Shown: in pieces, positions 1-7,504 of the stretch
Layout of the letters: each line of letters begins with the position of its first letter
Position numbering within the stretch: the stretch's first letter is position 1
Assembly (NCBI GenBank): GCA_905479615.1
Contig: CAJQNH010000109.1
Location: 1 to 11,999 of the forward strand
DNA: 11,999 bases
Direction of reading: 5' to 3'
DNA from: an uncultured Eudoraea sp.
GTDB lineage: Bacteria > Bacteroidota > Bacteroidia > Flavobacteriales > Flavobacteriaceae
The notes under the pieces: generated by a model
Database searches by the model: none
The model's input: the letters and a program-made list of their open reading frames with translations, nothing else
What the model was told of the DNA's origin: nothing
Position numbers and translations under genes: made by a program

Positions 1-420
1 AACTTCGTCAATATCATAGATTTTTAAAACCTTGTCTTTTAGGTCTAAAATAACACGTTGAGCTGTTTTGGCGCCTATACCCTTAACAGCCTGAATTGTA
101 GGAACATCCCCACTGGCAATTGCGTTCTTAATCTGCACGGGGGTAAGCGAAGAAAGCATTGTTCTCGCAATACTTGATCCAATTCCTGAAACAGACAGCA
201 ATAACCTGAATATTTCTCTTTCAGAGTTTTCCGCAAATCCGTATAGGGTATGCGAGTCTTCCTTTATCTGTAAATGAGTATAAAGCTGAATACTTTCTGA
301 ATTCGTAATTTTTGAAAAAGTGTGAAGTGAAATGTTTACGAAATAGCCAACTCCGCCACATTCTATTACCACGAAAGTGGGATTCTTTTCTACAAGCCTA
401 CCTTTTAAATGGGTAATCAT
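1..420 (-). CDS. ruvA: Holliday junction branch migration protein RuvA (3' end beyond window)
   Basis: RuvA binds Holliday junctions as a tetramer and loads the RuvB motor for branch migration in recombinational repair. The 140 visible codons start at an ATG (418-420) and run off the left edge with no stop. They cover the OB-fold domain (about residues 1-62), including the acidic pin E54-D55 before the conserved LYGF, and the two helix-hairpin-helix motifs VSGIG (77-81) and VKGIGAKTA (112-120). The flexible C-terminal RuvB-binding domain, roughly 50-60 residues in the family, is missing only because of the edge. The gene lies 30 bp downstream of maeB on the same strand, with no terminator seen between them, so cotranscription from the maeB promoter is likely. 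Identification is secure. Confidence 0.96.
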   Translation of the reverse strand, partial: MITHLKGRLVEKNPTFVVIECGGVGYFVNISLHTFSKITNSESIQLYTHLQIKEDSHTLYGFAENSEREIFRLLLSVSGIGSSIARTMLSSLTPVQIKNAIASGDVPTIQAVKGIGAKTAQRVILDLKDKVLKIYDIDEV

Positions 421-450
421 TTATATTTTATTTATTATTGAAATGGTGTA

Positions 451-2760
451 TTAATCCGTCTGGTTGCTCAATCCCATTTTTACTTTCCGCCTTTTCTCAC
501 GCTCCTGGGCATCTATAACCGCTACCGCAGTCATATTTACCATCTCTTCTACACTGGCACCCAATTGCAAAACGTGAACCGCCTTTCTAAGGCCCAGCAT
601 AATTGGCCCAATTGATTCTGCAGCATGAAGCTCTTTAAGTAATTTATAGGTAATATTTGCAGATTCAAGATTAGGGAAAATTAATGTATTCACTTTTTTA
701 CCTGCCAGGGAGGAAAAGGGAAACTGACTTTTTCGAAGTTTTTTGTTAAGTGCAAAATCAGTTTGTATTTCTCCATCAACTATTAATTGCGGATTATTTG
801 AGTGTAATATCTTAACAGCTTCTCTTACCTTAACGGCATGTGGATGGTTGGAGGAACCAAAATTAGAATACGACAGAAGTGCCAAAACAGGATCAAAACC
901 AAAGGCAAGACCCAGATTGGCAGTCATCTGAGTTATCTCAGCCAGTTCTTCTGCATTCGGATCAATATTAATTGAGGTATCTGCAAGGATTAAGGGACCC
1001 CTCTGGGTAATCATAATATGAGCAGTTGCCGCCTTTGAAACGTTATTTGCCTTTCCTATGACTTCAAAAATTGGCTTTACCACATTTGCATATGCCCTAG
1101 AATGCCCTGAAATCATTCCATCGGCATCGCCTTCCAAGACCATCATTGCTCCAAAATAATTACGCTCCCTCATTTTAGTATTCGCGCCATACAGAGTAAC
1201 TCCGTTTCTTTTTCTTGCTTCGAAAAATTTAGCAGCGTAACTTTTTCTTTTAGCCTCGGAATCTTCATCCTTAGGATCAATTATTACTACATCTGCATCA
1301 AACTCCAATTCATTTTTCAATTCCAGGATAACCTCTCTGTTTCCCAATAAGATAGGGATCGCTATCCCTTCTTCATAGGCAATTTGGGCAGTTTTCAGCA
1401 CATCCAGATGATTTGCCTCGGCAAAAACAATCCTTTTTGGATTACTCTTAGCCCTATTCATTAACAGGCGCATCACCTTATTATCATCTCCGGATCTCTT
1501 AAGGAGATCTTCCCTATATCTGTTCCAGTCTTCAATTGGCGCCTTGGCAACTCCGCTTTCCATGGCTGCTTTTGCTACTGCCGGGGGTATTTCTGCTATA
1601 AGCCTAGGGTCAAAAGGTTTTGGAATTATATAATCCTTGCCAAAAGTTAATCTCGTTTCCCCATAAGCAATATTTACCTGTTCGGGAACGGGTTGCTTAG
1701 TCAATTCAGATAGTGCTTTTACAGCTGCCATTTTCATGGTTTCATTAATTTTAGTAGCCCTAACGTCCAGTGCCCCTCGAAATATAAATGGAAAACCCAA
1801 AACATTATTCACCTGATTAGGATGATCAGATCTTCCGGTAGCCATAATAACATCATCTCTGGTGCTGCAGGCCAATTCATATTTTATCTCAGGATCAGGA
1901 TTTGCCATAGCAAAGACTATTGGGTCTTTTGCCATCGATTTAAGCATTGCCGGAGTCAGGATATCGGCAATTGAAAGGCCTATAAATACGTCTGCATCAA
2001 TTATGGCTTCCTCCAAAGTGTTTATCTTCCGCTTTGTGGCAAACTCGAGTTTTTCTTTGGAAAGATTCTCTGCATCCTGGCGAATTACGCCTTTGCTATC
2101 TAACATTACGATATTCTCTGATACAGCTCCAAAGGCTTTATAAAGTCTTGTACATGAAACCGCTGCAGCCCCTGCCCCACTAACAACGATCTTTACTTTT
2201 TCAATTTTCTTATTTGCTAACTCCAAGGCATTTAACAATGCAGCAGATGAAATTATAGCCGTTCCATGCTGATCATCATGCATCACAGGAATATCAAGCT
2301 CTTCCTTTAATCTTCTCTCAATTTCAAAAGCTTCAGGAGCTTTAATATCTTCCAGATTTATTCCTCCAAAAGTGGGTGCAATAATCTTTACGGTTTCTAC
2401 AAACTTGTCCACATCTTTTGTGTCAAGTTCTATATCAATCCCATCTATGTCCGCAAAAATTTTAAATAGTAAACTTTTGCCCTCCATTACAGGTTTGGAG
2501 GCCTCCGGACCAATATCTCCAAGCCCCAGAACAGCTGTGCCATTGGTAATAATGGCTACAATATTTCCTTTTGCTGTGTACTTATATACATTTTCCTTGT
2601 CCTTTTTAATTTCCAGACAAGGCTCGGCTACACCCGGAGAATATGCAAGAGCCAAATCGCGTTGAGTGGCGTAGGGTTTCGTAGGAACAACTTTAATTTT
2701 ACCTGGTGTAGGTTTGGCATGATAGATCAATGCCTCTCTTCTTTTTTTCTCTTCTGCCAT
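451..2760 (-). CDS. maeB: NADP-dependent malic enzyme with C-terminal phosphotransacetylase-like domain
   Basis: This enzyme oxidatively decarboxylates malate to pyruvate, supplying NADPH and linking the TCA cycle to C3 metabolism in the cytoplasm. At 769 residues it has the usual length of the fused MaeB class. The malic-enzyme N domain carries YSPGVAEPC with catalytic Tyr40, VMEGKSLL with catalytic Lys95, metal ligands E137-D138 and D162 (HDDQHGTA), the Rossmann glycine motif GAGAAA (195-200), ANPDPE (286-291) and NQVNN (315-319). From about residue 430 to the end it is homologous to phosphate acetyltransferase; in this class that domain is usually regulatory (acetyl-CoA response) and not catalytic, which is family knowledge. 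The ATG at 2760 follows a good Bacteroidota promoter at 2778-2807 with a short leader. ruvA follows 30 bp downstream. PckA, encoded elsewhere in the window, works on the same C4/C3 node. Confidence 0.97.
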   Translation of the reverse strand: MAEEKKRREALIYHAKPTPGKIKVVPTKPYATQRDLALAYSPGVAEPCLEIKKDKENVYKYTAKGNIVAIITNGTAVLGLGDIGPEASKPVMEGKSLLFKIFADIDGIDIELDTKDVDKFVETVKIIAPTFGGINLEDIKAPEAFEIERRLKEELDIPVMHDDQHGTAIISSAALLNALELANKKIEKVKIVVSGAGAAAVSCTRLYKAFGAVSENIVMLDSKGVIRQDAENLSKEKLEFATKRKINTLEEAIIDADVFIGLSIADILTPAMLKSMAKDPIVFAMANPDPEIKYELACSTRDDVIMATGRSDHPNQVNNVLGFPFIFRGALDVRATKINETMKMAAVKALSELTKQPVPEQVNIAYGETRLTFGKDYIIPKPFDPRLIAEIPPAVAKAAMESGVAKAPIEDWNRYREDLLKRSGDDNKVMRLLMNRAKSNPKRIVFAEANHLDVLKTAQIAYEEGIAIPILLGNREVILELKNELEFDADVVIIDPKDEDSEAKRKSYAAKFFEARKRNGVTLYGANTKMRERNYFGAMMVLEGDADGMISGHSRAYANVVKPIFEVIGKANNVSKAATAHIMITQRGPLILADTSINIDPNAEELAEITQMTANLGLAFGFDPVLALLSYSNFGSSNHPHAVKVREAVKILHSNNPQLIVDGEIQTDFALNKKLRKSQFPFSSLAGKKVNTLIFPNLESANITYKLLKELHAAESIGPIMLGLRKAVHVLQLGASVEEMVNMTAVAVIDAQEREKRRKVKMGLSNQTD

Positions 2761-2777
2761 GGATTGATTTTGAATCT

Positions 2778-2807
2778 CAAATTTAAGAGTATTTCTTGGG
2801 ATACAAA
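2778..2807 (-). promoter_or_regulatory. Bacteroidota-type promoter of maeB (-33 TTTG / -7 TAAATTTG)
   Basis: Read on the minus strand, TTTG (2804-2807) is followed after 18 bp by TAAATTTG (2778-2785), a perfect match to the Bacteroidota sigma-ABfr -7 consensus TAnnTTTG with a -33 TTG-type box. The predicted start of transcription is around 2770, giving a leader of only about 10 nt before the maeB ATG at 2760. It is the best promoter match I found in the window and probably drives maeB-ruvA. The consensus comes from family knowledge; the start site is inferred. Confidence 0.55.
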
Positions 2808-2900
2808 CATATCTTTGAATACAATTAAAATTACATCAATCTTTCGATGGTGCTTTTGGAACCTCCATTATTTTTTACAGAAATAAAGAAAATTCTCATA

Positions 2901-2929
2901 ATAAAATACCCATCCTTAGCGCTTATGGG
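2901..2929 (-). terminator. Weak hairpin and T-rich tract after the MFS gene
   Basis: On the minus strand, CCCAT and ATGGG (2925-2929 and 2909-2913) can form a 5-bp stem around an 11-nt loop containing the palindrome AGCGCT, followed by TATTTTAT. It lies about 31 bp after the MFS stop codon and upstream of the maeB promoter, so it is well placed to end the transporter transcript. The stem is short and the T-tract is interrupted, so this is a weak call. Confidence 0.3.
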
Positions 2930-2959
2930 ATAATTGAGTTTTCCTTTTTCGGTATTACC

Positions 2960-4276
2960 CTATGCCTGGGATTCTTCTGCGGTCACATTTAAGCGCAGGG
3001 CCAATATCGCGGCAATAAAAAAGAATCCTCCGGCAAAAAGCATTGCGTTAATGGCATTACCGCCCAAGAAGTTTTTAAAGATTGTTCCGAAGGTTAGGGT
3101 TTCAATTCCCATAGGAATCACAATCATCATATTCAAAATACCCATATATACACCTCTTCTATCCTGAGGTACAATTTTGGAGACCATAGTATACGGAATG
3201 CCCATCATGGCCGCCCAACCAATCCCAAAAAGGACCATCGGAAACAGGACATAAATTGGATCCAAAATATATGGTATGCTTATTAAGGCGAGGCCGGTAC
3301 CGAATAAGCTGGCTGCATATATTTTCTTTCCGCCATACTTTAATGTCAAAGGAACCAAGGCCAAAGCAACCACTACAGTAGCAATATTATACGTAGTACT
3401 CATTTTTGCCGATTGCGCAGCTGCCGATGACAGATCATATCCCATGGTTTTCATAAACAAAGGTGTTATAAACTGCCAATAAACAAATAGCGCATACCAT
3501 TGAAAAAGATATACGACTGAAAGCTTCCACATAAACTTTGGCATTTCCTTAACCGCTTTCGAAATTTCAACAAAAGGCATTTTAAAACGAGCTGCAAAAG
3601 GCAAATTCTTATGAGAATTAATTTCGGCAAGCTCTTCATCGCTGGGAGGGATTTCAGGGGTTTTAAGAACAGACCATAAAATGGTGGTTACCGATAAAGC
3701 CGAACCTATAAAAAAGGAATAGTACAACCATTTAGGAATAGAACCCGCCACTTCAGCATTGGCATCTCCACCAAACCAATCCTGGAACAAGAAAATGGAC
3801 GCATTGGCCAGTACAATACCAGCACCAACAAAAAGACTCTGCATTTGATAACCTAAACTCAATTGCTTATTAGGTAACTTGTCGCCTACAAAGGCCCTGT
3901 AAGGTTCCATTGCCATGTTGTTTCCAACATCTAAAATCCAAAGTAACCCCACGGCAAACCATAACGCCGGACTCAATGGAAATGCGAACAAGCACAAACT
4001 TCCAATTATTGCCCCGATCAGGAAAAATGGTTTTCTCCGGCCCCAACGCGGCGACCATGTTTTGTCAGAAATGGCCCCAATAAGAGGCTGTATGACCAAA
4101 CCTGTAACCGGCCCGGCGATATTTAATATAGGCAGCATATCTTCAGGTGCCCCTAAAAAAAGAAAAATAGGATTAATTGCACTCTGTTGTAGTCCGAAAC
4201 TGAACTGGATACCGAGAAAGCCGACATTCATATTGAATATTTGCCAAAAACTTAACTCGGGTTTTATAATCTTCAT
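2960..4276 (-). CDS. MFS transporter of the SLC45/GPH-like sugar carrier type
   Basis: This is an inner-membrane transporter of 438 residues with about twelve hydrophobic helices. The family signature between helices 2 and 3 is clear (residues 67-83: GAISD, then SPRWGRRKPF). A conserved acidic/polar segment DVGNNMAMEPYRAF (116-129) and QDRRGVYMGILNMM (371-384) are also typical of the SLC45-like glycoside/cation symporters. In Bacteroidota, relatives often sit in maltose or starch utilisation loci and are annotated as maltose transporters, but here no susCD, glycosidase or sugar regulator is adjacent, so the substrate cannot be assigned. The ATG at 4276 is the natural start: MKIIKPELSFWQIFNMNVGFLG puts a short cytoplasmic tail before helix 1. 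No Shine-Dalgarno is visible. The gene has 150 bp upstream and 200 bp downstream and is probably its own transcription unit. Confidence 0.88.
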   Translation of the reverse strand: MKIIKPELSFWQIFNMNVGFLGIQFSFGLQQSAINPIFLFLGAPEDMLPILNIAGPVTGLVIQPLIGAISDKTWSPRWGRRKPFFLIGAIIGSLCLFAFPLSPALWFAVGLLWILDVGNNMAMEPYRAFVGDKLPNKQLSLGYQMQSLFVGAGIVLANASIFLFQDWFGGDANAEVAGSIPKWLYYSFFIGSALSVTTILWSVLKTPEIPPSDEELAEINSHKNLPFAARFKMPFVEISKAVKEMPKFMWKLSVVYLFQWYALFVYWQFITPLFMKTMGYDLSSAAAQSAKMSTTYNIATVVVALALVPLTLKYGGKKIYAASLFGTGLALISIPYILDPIYVLFPMVLFGIGWAAMMGIPYTMVSKIVPQDRRGVYMGILNMMIVIPMGIETLTFGTIFKNFLGGNAINAMLFAGGFFFIAAILALRLNVTAEESQA

Positions 4277-4338
4277 AGTATACGCTGTGTAGAGTAATTA
4301 AATTTAATCCTTTTGTAAATACTTGGTAAACAGACCTT

Positions 4339-4366
4339 CAATATAGTCCTTTATCTTTATTAACAA
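4339..4366 (-). promoter_or_regulatory. Possible promoter of the MFS gene
   Basis: In the 150-bp gap between queG and the transporter, the minus strand carries TTG (4364-4366) and, 18 bp on, TATATTG (4339-4345), an imperfect match to TAnnTTTG. The spacing is right and the leader to the ATG at 4276 would be roughly 55-60 nt. The rest of the gap is AT-rich with no clear terminator for queG. Confidence 0.25.
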
Positions 4367-4426
4367 TAAAATCTTATTGAAAAACTGATCATTTTACCTT
4401 CGAAAACGTTGTAGTTTCTGGGTGTT

Positions 4427-5350
4427 TTATTTAAGAAATTCTATGTTTCGCTGTAAACCTGAAAATTTCGTTCGCTTAACCGCTGATTTTTGAAATACCT
4501 TCTTAAAAACGTCTTCAGTGATTTCTTCCCAATCTTTTTTGGTCATAGACAAAAGTTCCGGATGCGGATTAAATAGGGGTTCCCGGTGCGCTTTCGAAAA
4601 CCTGTTCCAGGGACATACATCCTGACAAACATCACAACCAAAGATCCAATCATCAAACTTATCTTTTACAGAGGTTGGAATTTCATTTTTAAGTTCAATA
4701 GTGAAATAGGAAATACATTTGCTTCCGTCTACTACATAAGGTTCAACAATGGCTTCAGTGGGGCAGGCATCTATGCAGGCAGTACAGCTTCCACAATGAT
4801 CAGTCACAGGGGAATCGTATTCCAGTTCAAGATCCACAATTAATTCGGCAATAAAGTAAAAGGAACCTATTTGTTGGGTGAGAAGATTAGAATGTTTCCC
4901 AATCCAGCCCAGGCCACTTTTAGCTGCCCATGCCTTGTCCAGTACCGGGGCCGAATCTACAAAAGCACGACCGTTCACCTCTCCTATTTCTTCTGAAATA
5001 AATTCCTGAAGTTGTCTTAATTTGGATTTAATGACATGATGGTAATCCTGGCCATAGGCGTATTTAGATATTTTATAGGTATCATTTTTTTGTGTTTCCT
5101 GAGGACAATAATTTAGTAAAAGCGAAATAACCGATTTGGCTCCATCAACCAATAAGCTCGGATCTAAACGTTTATCGAAATGGTTCTCCATATACTGCAT
5201 TTCTCCATGCATGTTTTTATTTAGCCACTTTTCCAGCCTTGGCGCCTCCTCTTCTAAAAAATCTGCTTTGGAAAAACCACAAGACAAAAAACCGAGGCGT
5301 TTGGCTTCGGTTTTTATTAAATGTGAGTTCTTACTTTTTGTATTCAACAA
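4427..5350 (-). CDS. queG: Epoxyqueuosine reductase QueG
   Basis: QueG reduces epoxyqueuosine to queuosine in the wobble position of GUN-anticodon tRNAs, using cobalamin and two [4Fe-4S] clusters. Visible are the catalytic Asp132 region (VDSAPVLDKAWAAKSGLGWIGKH), cluster-1 cysteines C186, C189, C192 and C196 (CGSCTACIDACP), a further C212, and C239, C242 and C246 (CDVCQDVCPWN). At 307 residues it is the short form that lacks the C-terminal HEAT repeats of the 370-380-residue enzymes. No ATG is available: a stop codon lies three codons upstream and the first internal ATG (codon 48) would delete conserved sequence. Translation must start at one of two tandem TTG codons, 5348-5350 or 5345-5347. 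AGGAA at 5354-5358 is spaced 3 nt from the first and 6 nt from the second, which favours the second. The gene lies 72 bp downstream of the DUF4242 gene on the same strand. Confidence 0.95.
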   Translation of the reverse strand: MLNTKSKNSHLIKTEAKRLGFLSCGFSKADFLEEEAPRLEKWLNKNMHGEMQYMENHFDKRLDPSLLVDGAKSVISLLLNYCPQETQKNDTYKISKYAYGQDYHHVIKSKLRQLQEFISEEIGEVNGRAFVDSAPVLDKAWAAKSGLGWIGKHSNLLTQQIGSFYFIAELIVDLELEYDSPVTDHCGSCTACIDACPTEAIVEPYVVDGSKCISYFTIELKNEIPTSVKDKFDDWIFGCDVCQDVCPWNRFSKAHREPLFNPHPELLSMTKKDWEEITEDVFKKVFQKSAVKRTKFSGLQRNIEFLK

Positions 5351-5422
5351 GAGTTCCTAAACTTTATGGAAGTAAGTTTTATTTATGCTATCAAGCTAAG
5401 ATACGATTTATCCTTTTGAAAA

Positions 5423-5695
5423 TTAATTAGCTTTTTCGGGACTTATCCTTGCTGCTACTTCACTTACTGAATTTGCAGGAAATCCTCCTTTATTTGCATG
5501 TTCCAAGATCAATTCCTTATTTTCTGCCCGGTAAACACAATATATTTTGTCTTCTGCGACATAGCTGTGCAGCCATTCTATTTCAGGGCCCATTTCAATT
5601 AATACCCCGCAAGATGTTTGAGAAATTGCTTTTAATTGTTCTGCCGATAATTTACCTACTTCCGCAATTTCCCGCTCAATCAAATACGTTTTCAT
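5423..5695 (-). CDS. DUF4242 family small protein
   Basis: This is a 90-residue soluble protein whose sequence matches the DUF4242 pattern: an N-terminal MKTYLIEREI strand, then AEQLKAISQTSC, the core MGPEIEWLHSYV, KIYCVYRAEN, and the C-terminal HANKGGFPANSVSEV. The family forms ferredoxin-like alpha/beta barrels; one actinobacterial member has been described as nickel-binding, but no general function is established, so none is assigned here. The start ATG at 5695 is supported by AGGAAAG (5700-5706) with a 4-nt gap, one of the few good Shine-Dalgarno sites in the window. It lies 61 bp after the P450 stop and 72 bp before queG, all on one strand, so it is probably cotranscribed with them. Confidence 0.85.
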   Translation of the reverse strand: MKTYLIEREIAEVGKLSAEQLKAISQTSCGVLIEMGPEIEWLHSYVAEDKIYCVYRAENKELILEHANKGGFPANSVSEVAARISPEKAN

Positions 5696-5756
5696 AATGC
5701 TTTCCTGATTTTAAGTAAAAATCTTTGCGCAACCAGGAAAATAAAATTTATCCTGA

Positions 5757-7082
5757 TCAGTGCAGAATAAACTTTACAGGCACTTTTAGAGGTTTCAATG
5801 AGATCAGGGGGTTAACTTCAACAGTTTTAAGATCCGTACTAATATGAAATTTCTTAATGATTTGAGCTATGGCGATGATCATTTCATACATAGCAAAATT
5901 ATTTCCCACACACATTCTGGGTCCTGCACCAAATGGGTAATAATGACTTGAGTAGTCCCGTTTTAAAGCAATATCGAATCGGTCCGGGTTAAATTCTTCG
6001 GGAGAATCCCAAAAAGCAGATGACCTGTGTAATTCGTATATAGACATTAAAATTAAGCAGTCTTTTGGAAAGTTTTGCCCCTGAACAATATCATCCGCAA
6101 TGGCAGTTCTATCTATGACATATGCCGGCGGATAGAGTCTTAAGGCTTCCTCTATACACTGTTTTGTATAGGTTAATTGAGACAGACACTGCATCAGGTC
6201 ATCACCTTCCATATCTATATTTTCTACTTCCCGCAAAACCTTATTTTGGATATCCGGGTGTTTTGCCAGGAGAAAAAGAGTAAAACTAAGTGCGTTAGCG
6301 GTGGTCTCATGGCCCGCGGTAAAAAGAATTAGAACCTCATCTATTAACTGCCGCCTGGGCATATGCGTACCGTCTTCATAGGTTGCATTTAACAGCATAT
6401 CCAGCAGATCATCCTTATCTTCCCCGGAAGTCAGGCGCTCTTCGATAATATTATTTAAAATTTTCCTTCCCTCTTCGGCGAGGTTCAGGTGCTTTTTTAT
6501 TTCACCACTTAGTTTAAACCACCATTTAAGGTAAGGTTGCCTCATTTCTCGGATCAACATCTTCTGGTTACGTTCCGTAATATCCTGCAACTGCGTCATG
6601 CTTTCTTGAATATCTGAACGGCTAAAAAGAGCTTGAGCCACGACCTGGAATGCCAAATCGCCCATTAGAGGAAATACATCCTGAGTAGCAGCAGGTTCAA
6701 TTCTTTTTAATTCTGTTTGAATGGCTTGCTTCATTATACCCAATAATCCCTGAAGCTTTTTTTTGTGAAATGCGGGTTGTACCATGCGGCGATGTACACG
6801 CCAGTGTTCTCCGTTTGAGGTCAGAATTCCATGTCCGATATATTTGGCAAGATCGACCGTTTGAAGTTCCGATTTCTGATACTTCCTGTGCTGCTTTTGA
6901 AGTACATGTTTAATTATGGTAGCATTACGAGTAAAAATTACAGCTTTCCGAAAACCTACTCTGACCCTGAAGATATCACCATATTTTTCAAAATTCGCCC
7001 TATGAAAAGGCAAGGGGTTTTTAAGAATTGTTTTTCTGTTTTTAAAAACCTGGAATTGAGAGATGGTTGGGAGTTCTTTCAT
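5757..7082 (-). CDS. Cytochrome P450
   Basis: This is a heme-thiolate monooxygenase of 441 residues, the standard length for a soluble bacterial P450. Numbered from the ATG, it shows the C-helix WxxxR (W94, R98), the I-helix oxygen-activation motif AGHETT (256-261), ExxR (E312-R315), NPDRF (365-369) and the heme-binding loop FGAGPRMCVG with the axial ligand Cys391. The sequence style resembles CYP4/CYP102-like bacterial enzymes that hydroxylate lipids, but the substrate cannot be read from it. No ferredoxin or reductase gene is near and no reductase domain is fused, so electrons must come from partners elsewhere. I chose the ATG at 7080-7082 (MKELPTISQFQ); a TTG two codons upstream is the only nearby alternative. 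The repeat cassette ends 12 bp upstream of this ATG, so any native promoter or leader there has been displaced. Confidence 0.95.
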   Translation of the reverse strand: MKELPTISQFQVFKNRKTILKNPLPFHRANFEKYGDIFRVRVGFRKAVIFTRNATIIKHVLQKQHRKYQKSELQTVDLAKYIGHGILTSNGEHWRVHRRMVQPAFHKKKLQGLLGIMKQAIQTELKRIEPAATQDVFPLMGDLAFQVVAQALFSRSDIQESMTQLQDITERNQKMLIREMRQPYLKWWFKLSGEIKKHLNLAEEGRKILNNIIEERLTSGEDKDDLLDMLLNATYEDGTHMPRRQLIDEVLILFTAGHETTANALSFTLFLLAKHPDIQNKVLREVENIDMEGDDLMQCLSQLTYTKQCIEEALRLYPPAYVIDRTAIADDIVQGQNFPKDCLILMSIYELHRSSAFWDSPEEFNPDRFDIALKRDYSSHYYPFGAGPRMCVGNNFAMYEMIIAIAQIIKKFHISTDLKTVEVNPLISLKPLKVPVKFILH

Positions 7083-7088
7083 TGACAA

Positions 7089-7093
7089 ACTAT
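7089..7093. repeat. Left ACTAT direct repeat flanking the GIY-YIG cassette
   Basis: ACTAT occurs here and again at 7531-7535, placed almost symmetrically outside the outermost inverted repeats (one base beyond 7095 and one base beyond 7529). The pattern is what a 5-bp target-site duplication would look like, but five bases can match by chance. Confidence 0.3.
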
Positions 7094-7095
7094 CT

Positions 7096-7120
7096 GTCAG
7101 GCTGAGCGCAGTCGAAGCCC
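7096..7120 (-). repeat. Repeat copy R1 (inverted relative to R2 and R3)
   Basis: Reading on the minus strand, this 25-mer begins GGGCTTCGAC and ends CAGCCTGAC; it is the exact reverse complement of R2 (7456-7480). It starts at the base right after the GIY-YIG stop codon (7121-7123) and ends 13 bp from the P450 ATG. It is 68% G+C in an AT-rich region and can fold on its own through GGCT/AGCC. Confidence 0.9.
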
Positions 7121-7441
7121 TTATTTGTAACGGTCATGGTATTTATAATGTGTTGCATTCCTACACTCGGACAGAATTTGGAGCATTTTGTCATCACCAC
7201 GAATCAAAGCTTCTTTTTTTCTTCTAGTCCAGCCCTTTATTTTTTTTTCAAAGTAAATAGCTTGCAATACATCACTAAATTCCTGATAAAATATAAGTTT
7301 CAGAGGTCTTCTATTGTAAGTATAGCTATTTTTTTTACATCCCGATTGATGTTGTTCTATACTTTTTTCAAGGTCATTTGTAATTCCTGTATAATAGGAT
7401 TGATCTGAACATTTTAATATATAAACGTAATAACAATACAT
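7121..7441 (-). CDS. Single-domain GIY-YIG nuclease-like protein (UPF0213 type)
   Basis: This 106-residue protein consists of little more than one GIY-YIG domain: YVYIL (5-9), YYTGITNDL (16-24), H31, the SYT of SYTYNRRP (39-46), the metal-binding Glu65 in AIYFEKKIKGW (61-71), then WTRRKKEALI (71-80) and a short basic tail. Family members are predicted or shown to be small DNA endonucleases, some of them specific for single-stranded repeat DNA. The unusual point is residue 27: the family's catalytic Arg (as in LERRL/ARRF before xxH) is Ser here, with codon AGT, so activity may be lost or altered. The ATG at 7441 begins at the classic M-Y start; no Shine-Dalgarno is seen. A perfect inverted repeat starts right after the stop and ends 14 bp before the start. 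The gene has no obvious link to its DNA repair and P450 neighbours. Confidence 0.9.
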   Translation of the reverse strand: MYCYYVYILKCSDQSYYTGITNDLEKSIEQHQSGCKKNSYTYNRRPLKLIFYQEFSDVLQAIYFEKKIKGWTRRKKEALIRGDDKMLQILSECRNATHYKYHDRYK

Positions 7442-7455
7442 TTTCTGTTATGGTT

Positions 7456-7480
7456 GGGCTTCGACTGCGCTCAGCCTGAC
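7456..7480 (+). repeat. Repeat copy R2
   Basis: A 25-mer beginning GGGCTTCGAC and ending CAGCCTGAC, the perfect reverse complement of R1. It lies 14 bp upstream of the GIY-YIG ATG, in what would be the 5' leader or promoter of that gene. Confidence 0.9.
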
Positions 7481-7504
7481 TTATTGGAATCTTTAATTAT
7501 TTAA

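Noticed and set aside
3915..4292. Open frame of 125 codons on the plus strand opposite the MFS gene
   Set aside because: It lies antisense to a well-supported transporter, has no recognisable domain and no start signals; the same applies to other antisense open frames in the window.
4401..4418. LacI-type operator around AACGTT upstream of the MFS gene
   Set aside because: Only the central six bases (4405-4410) are palindromic and the flanks do not match each other; it lies upstream of the likely promoter and no LacI gene is near.
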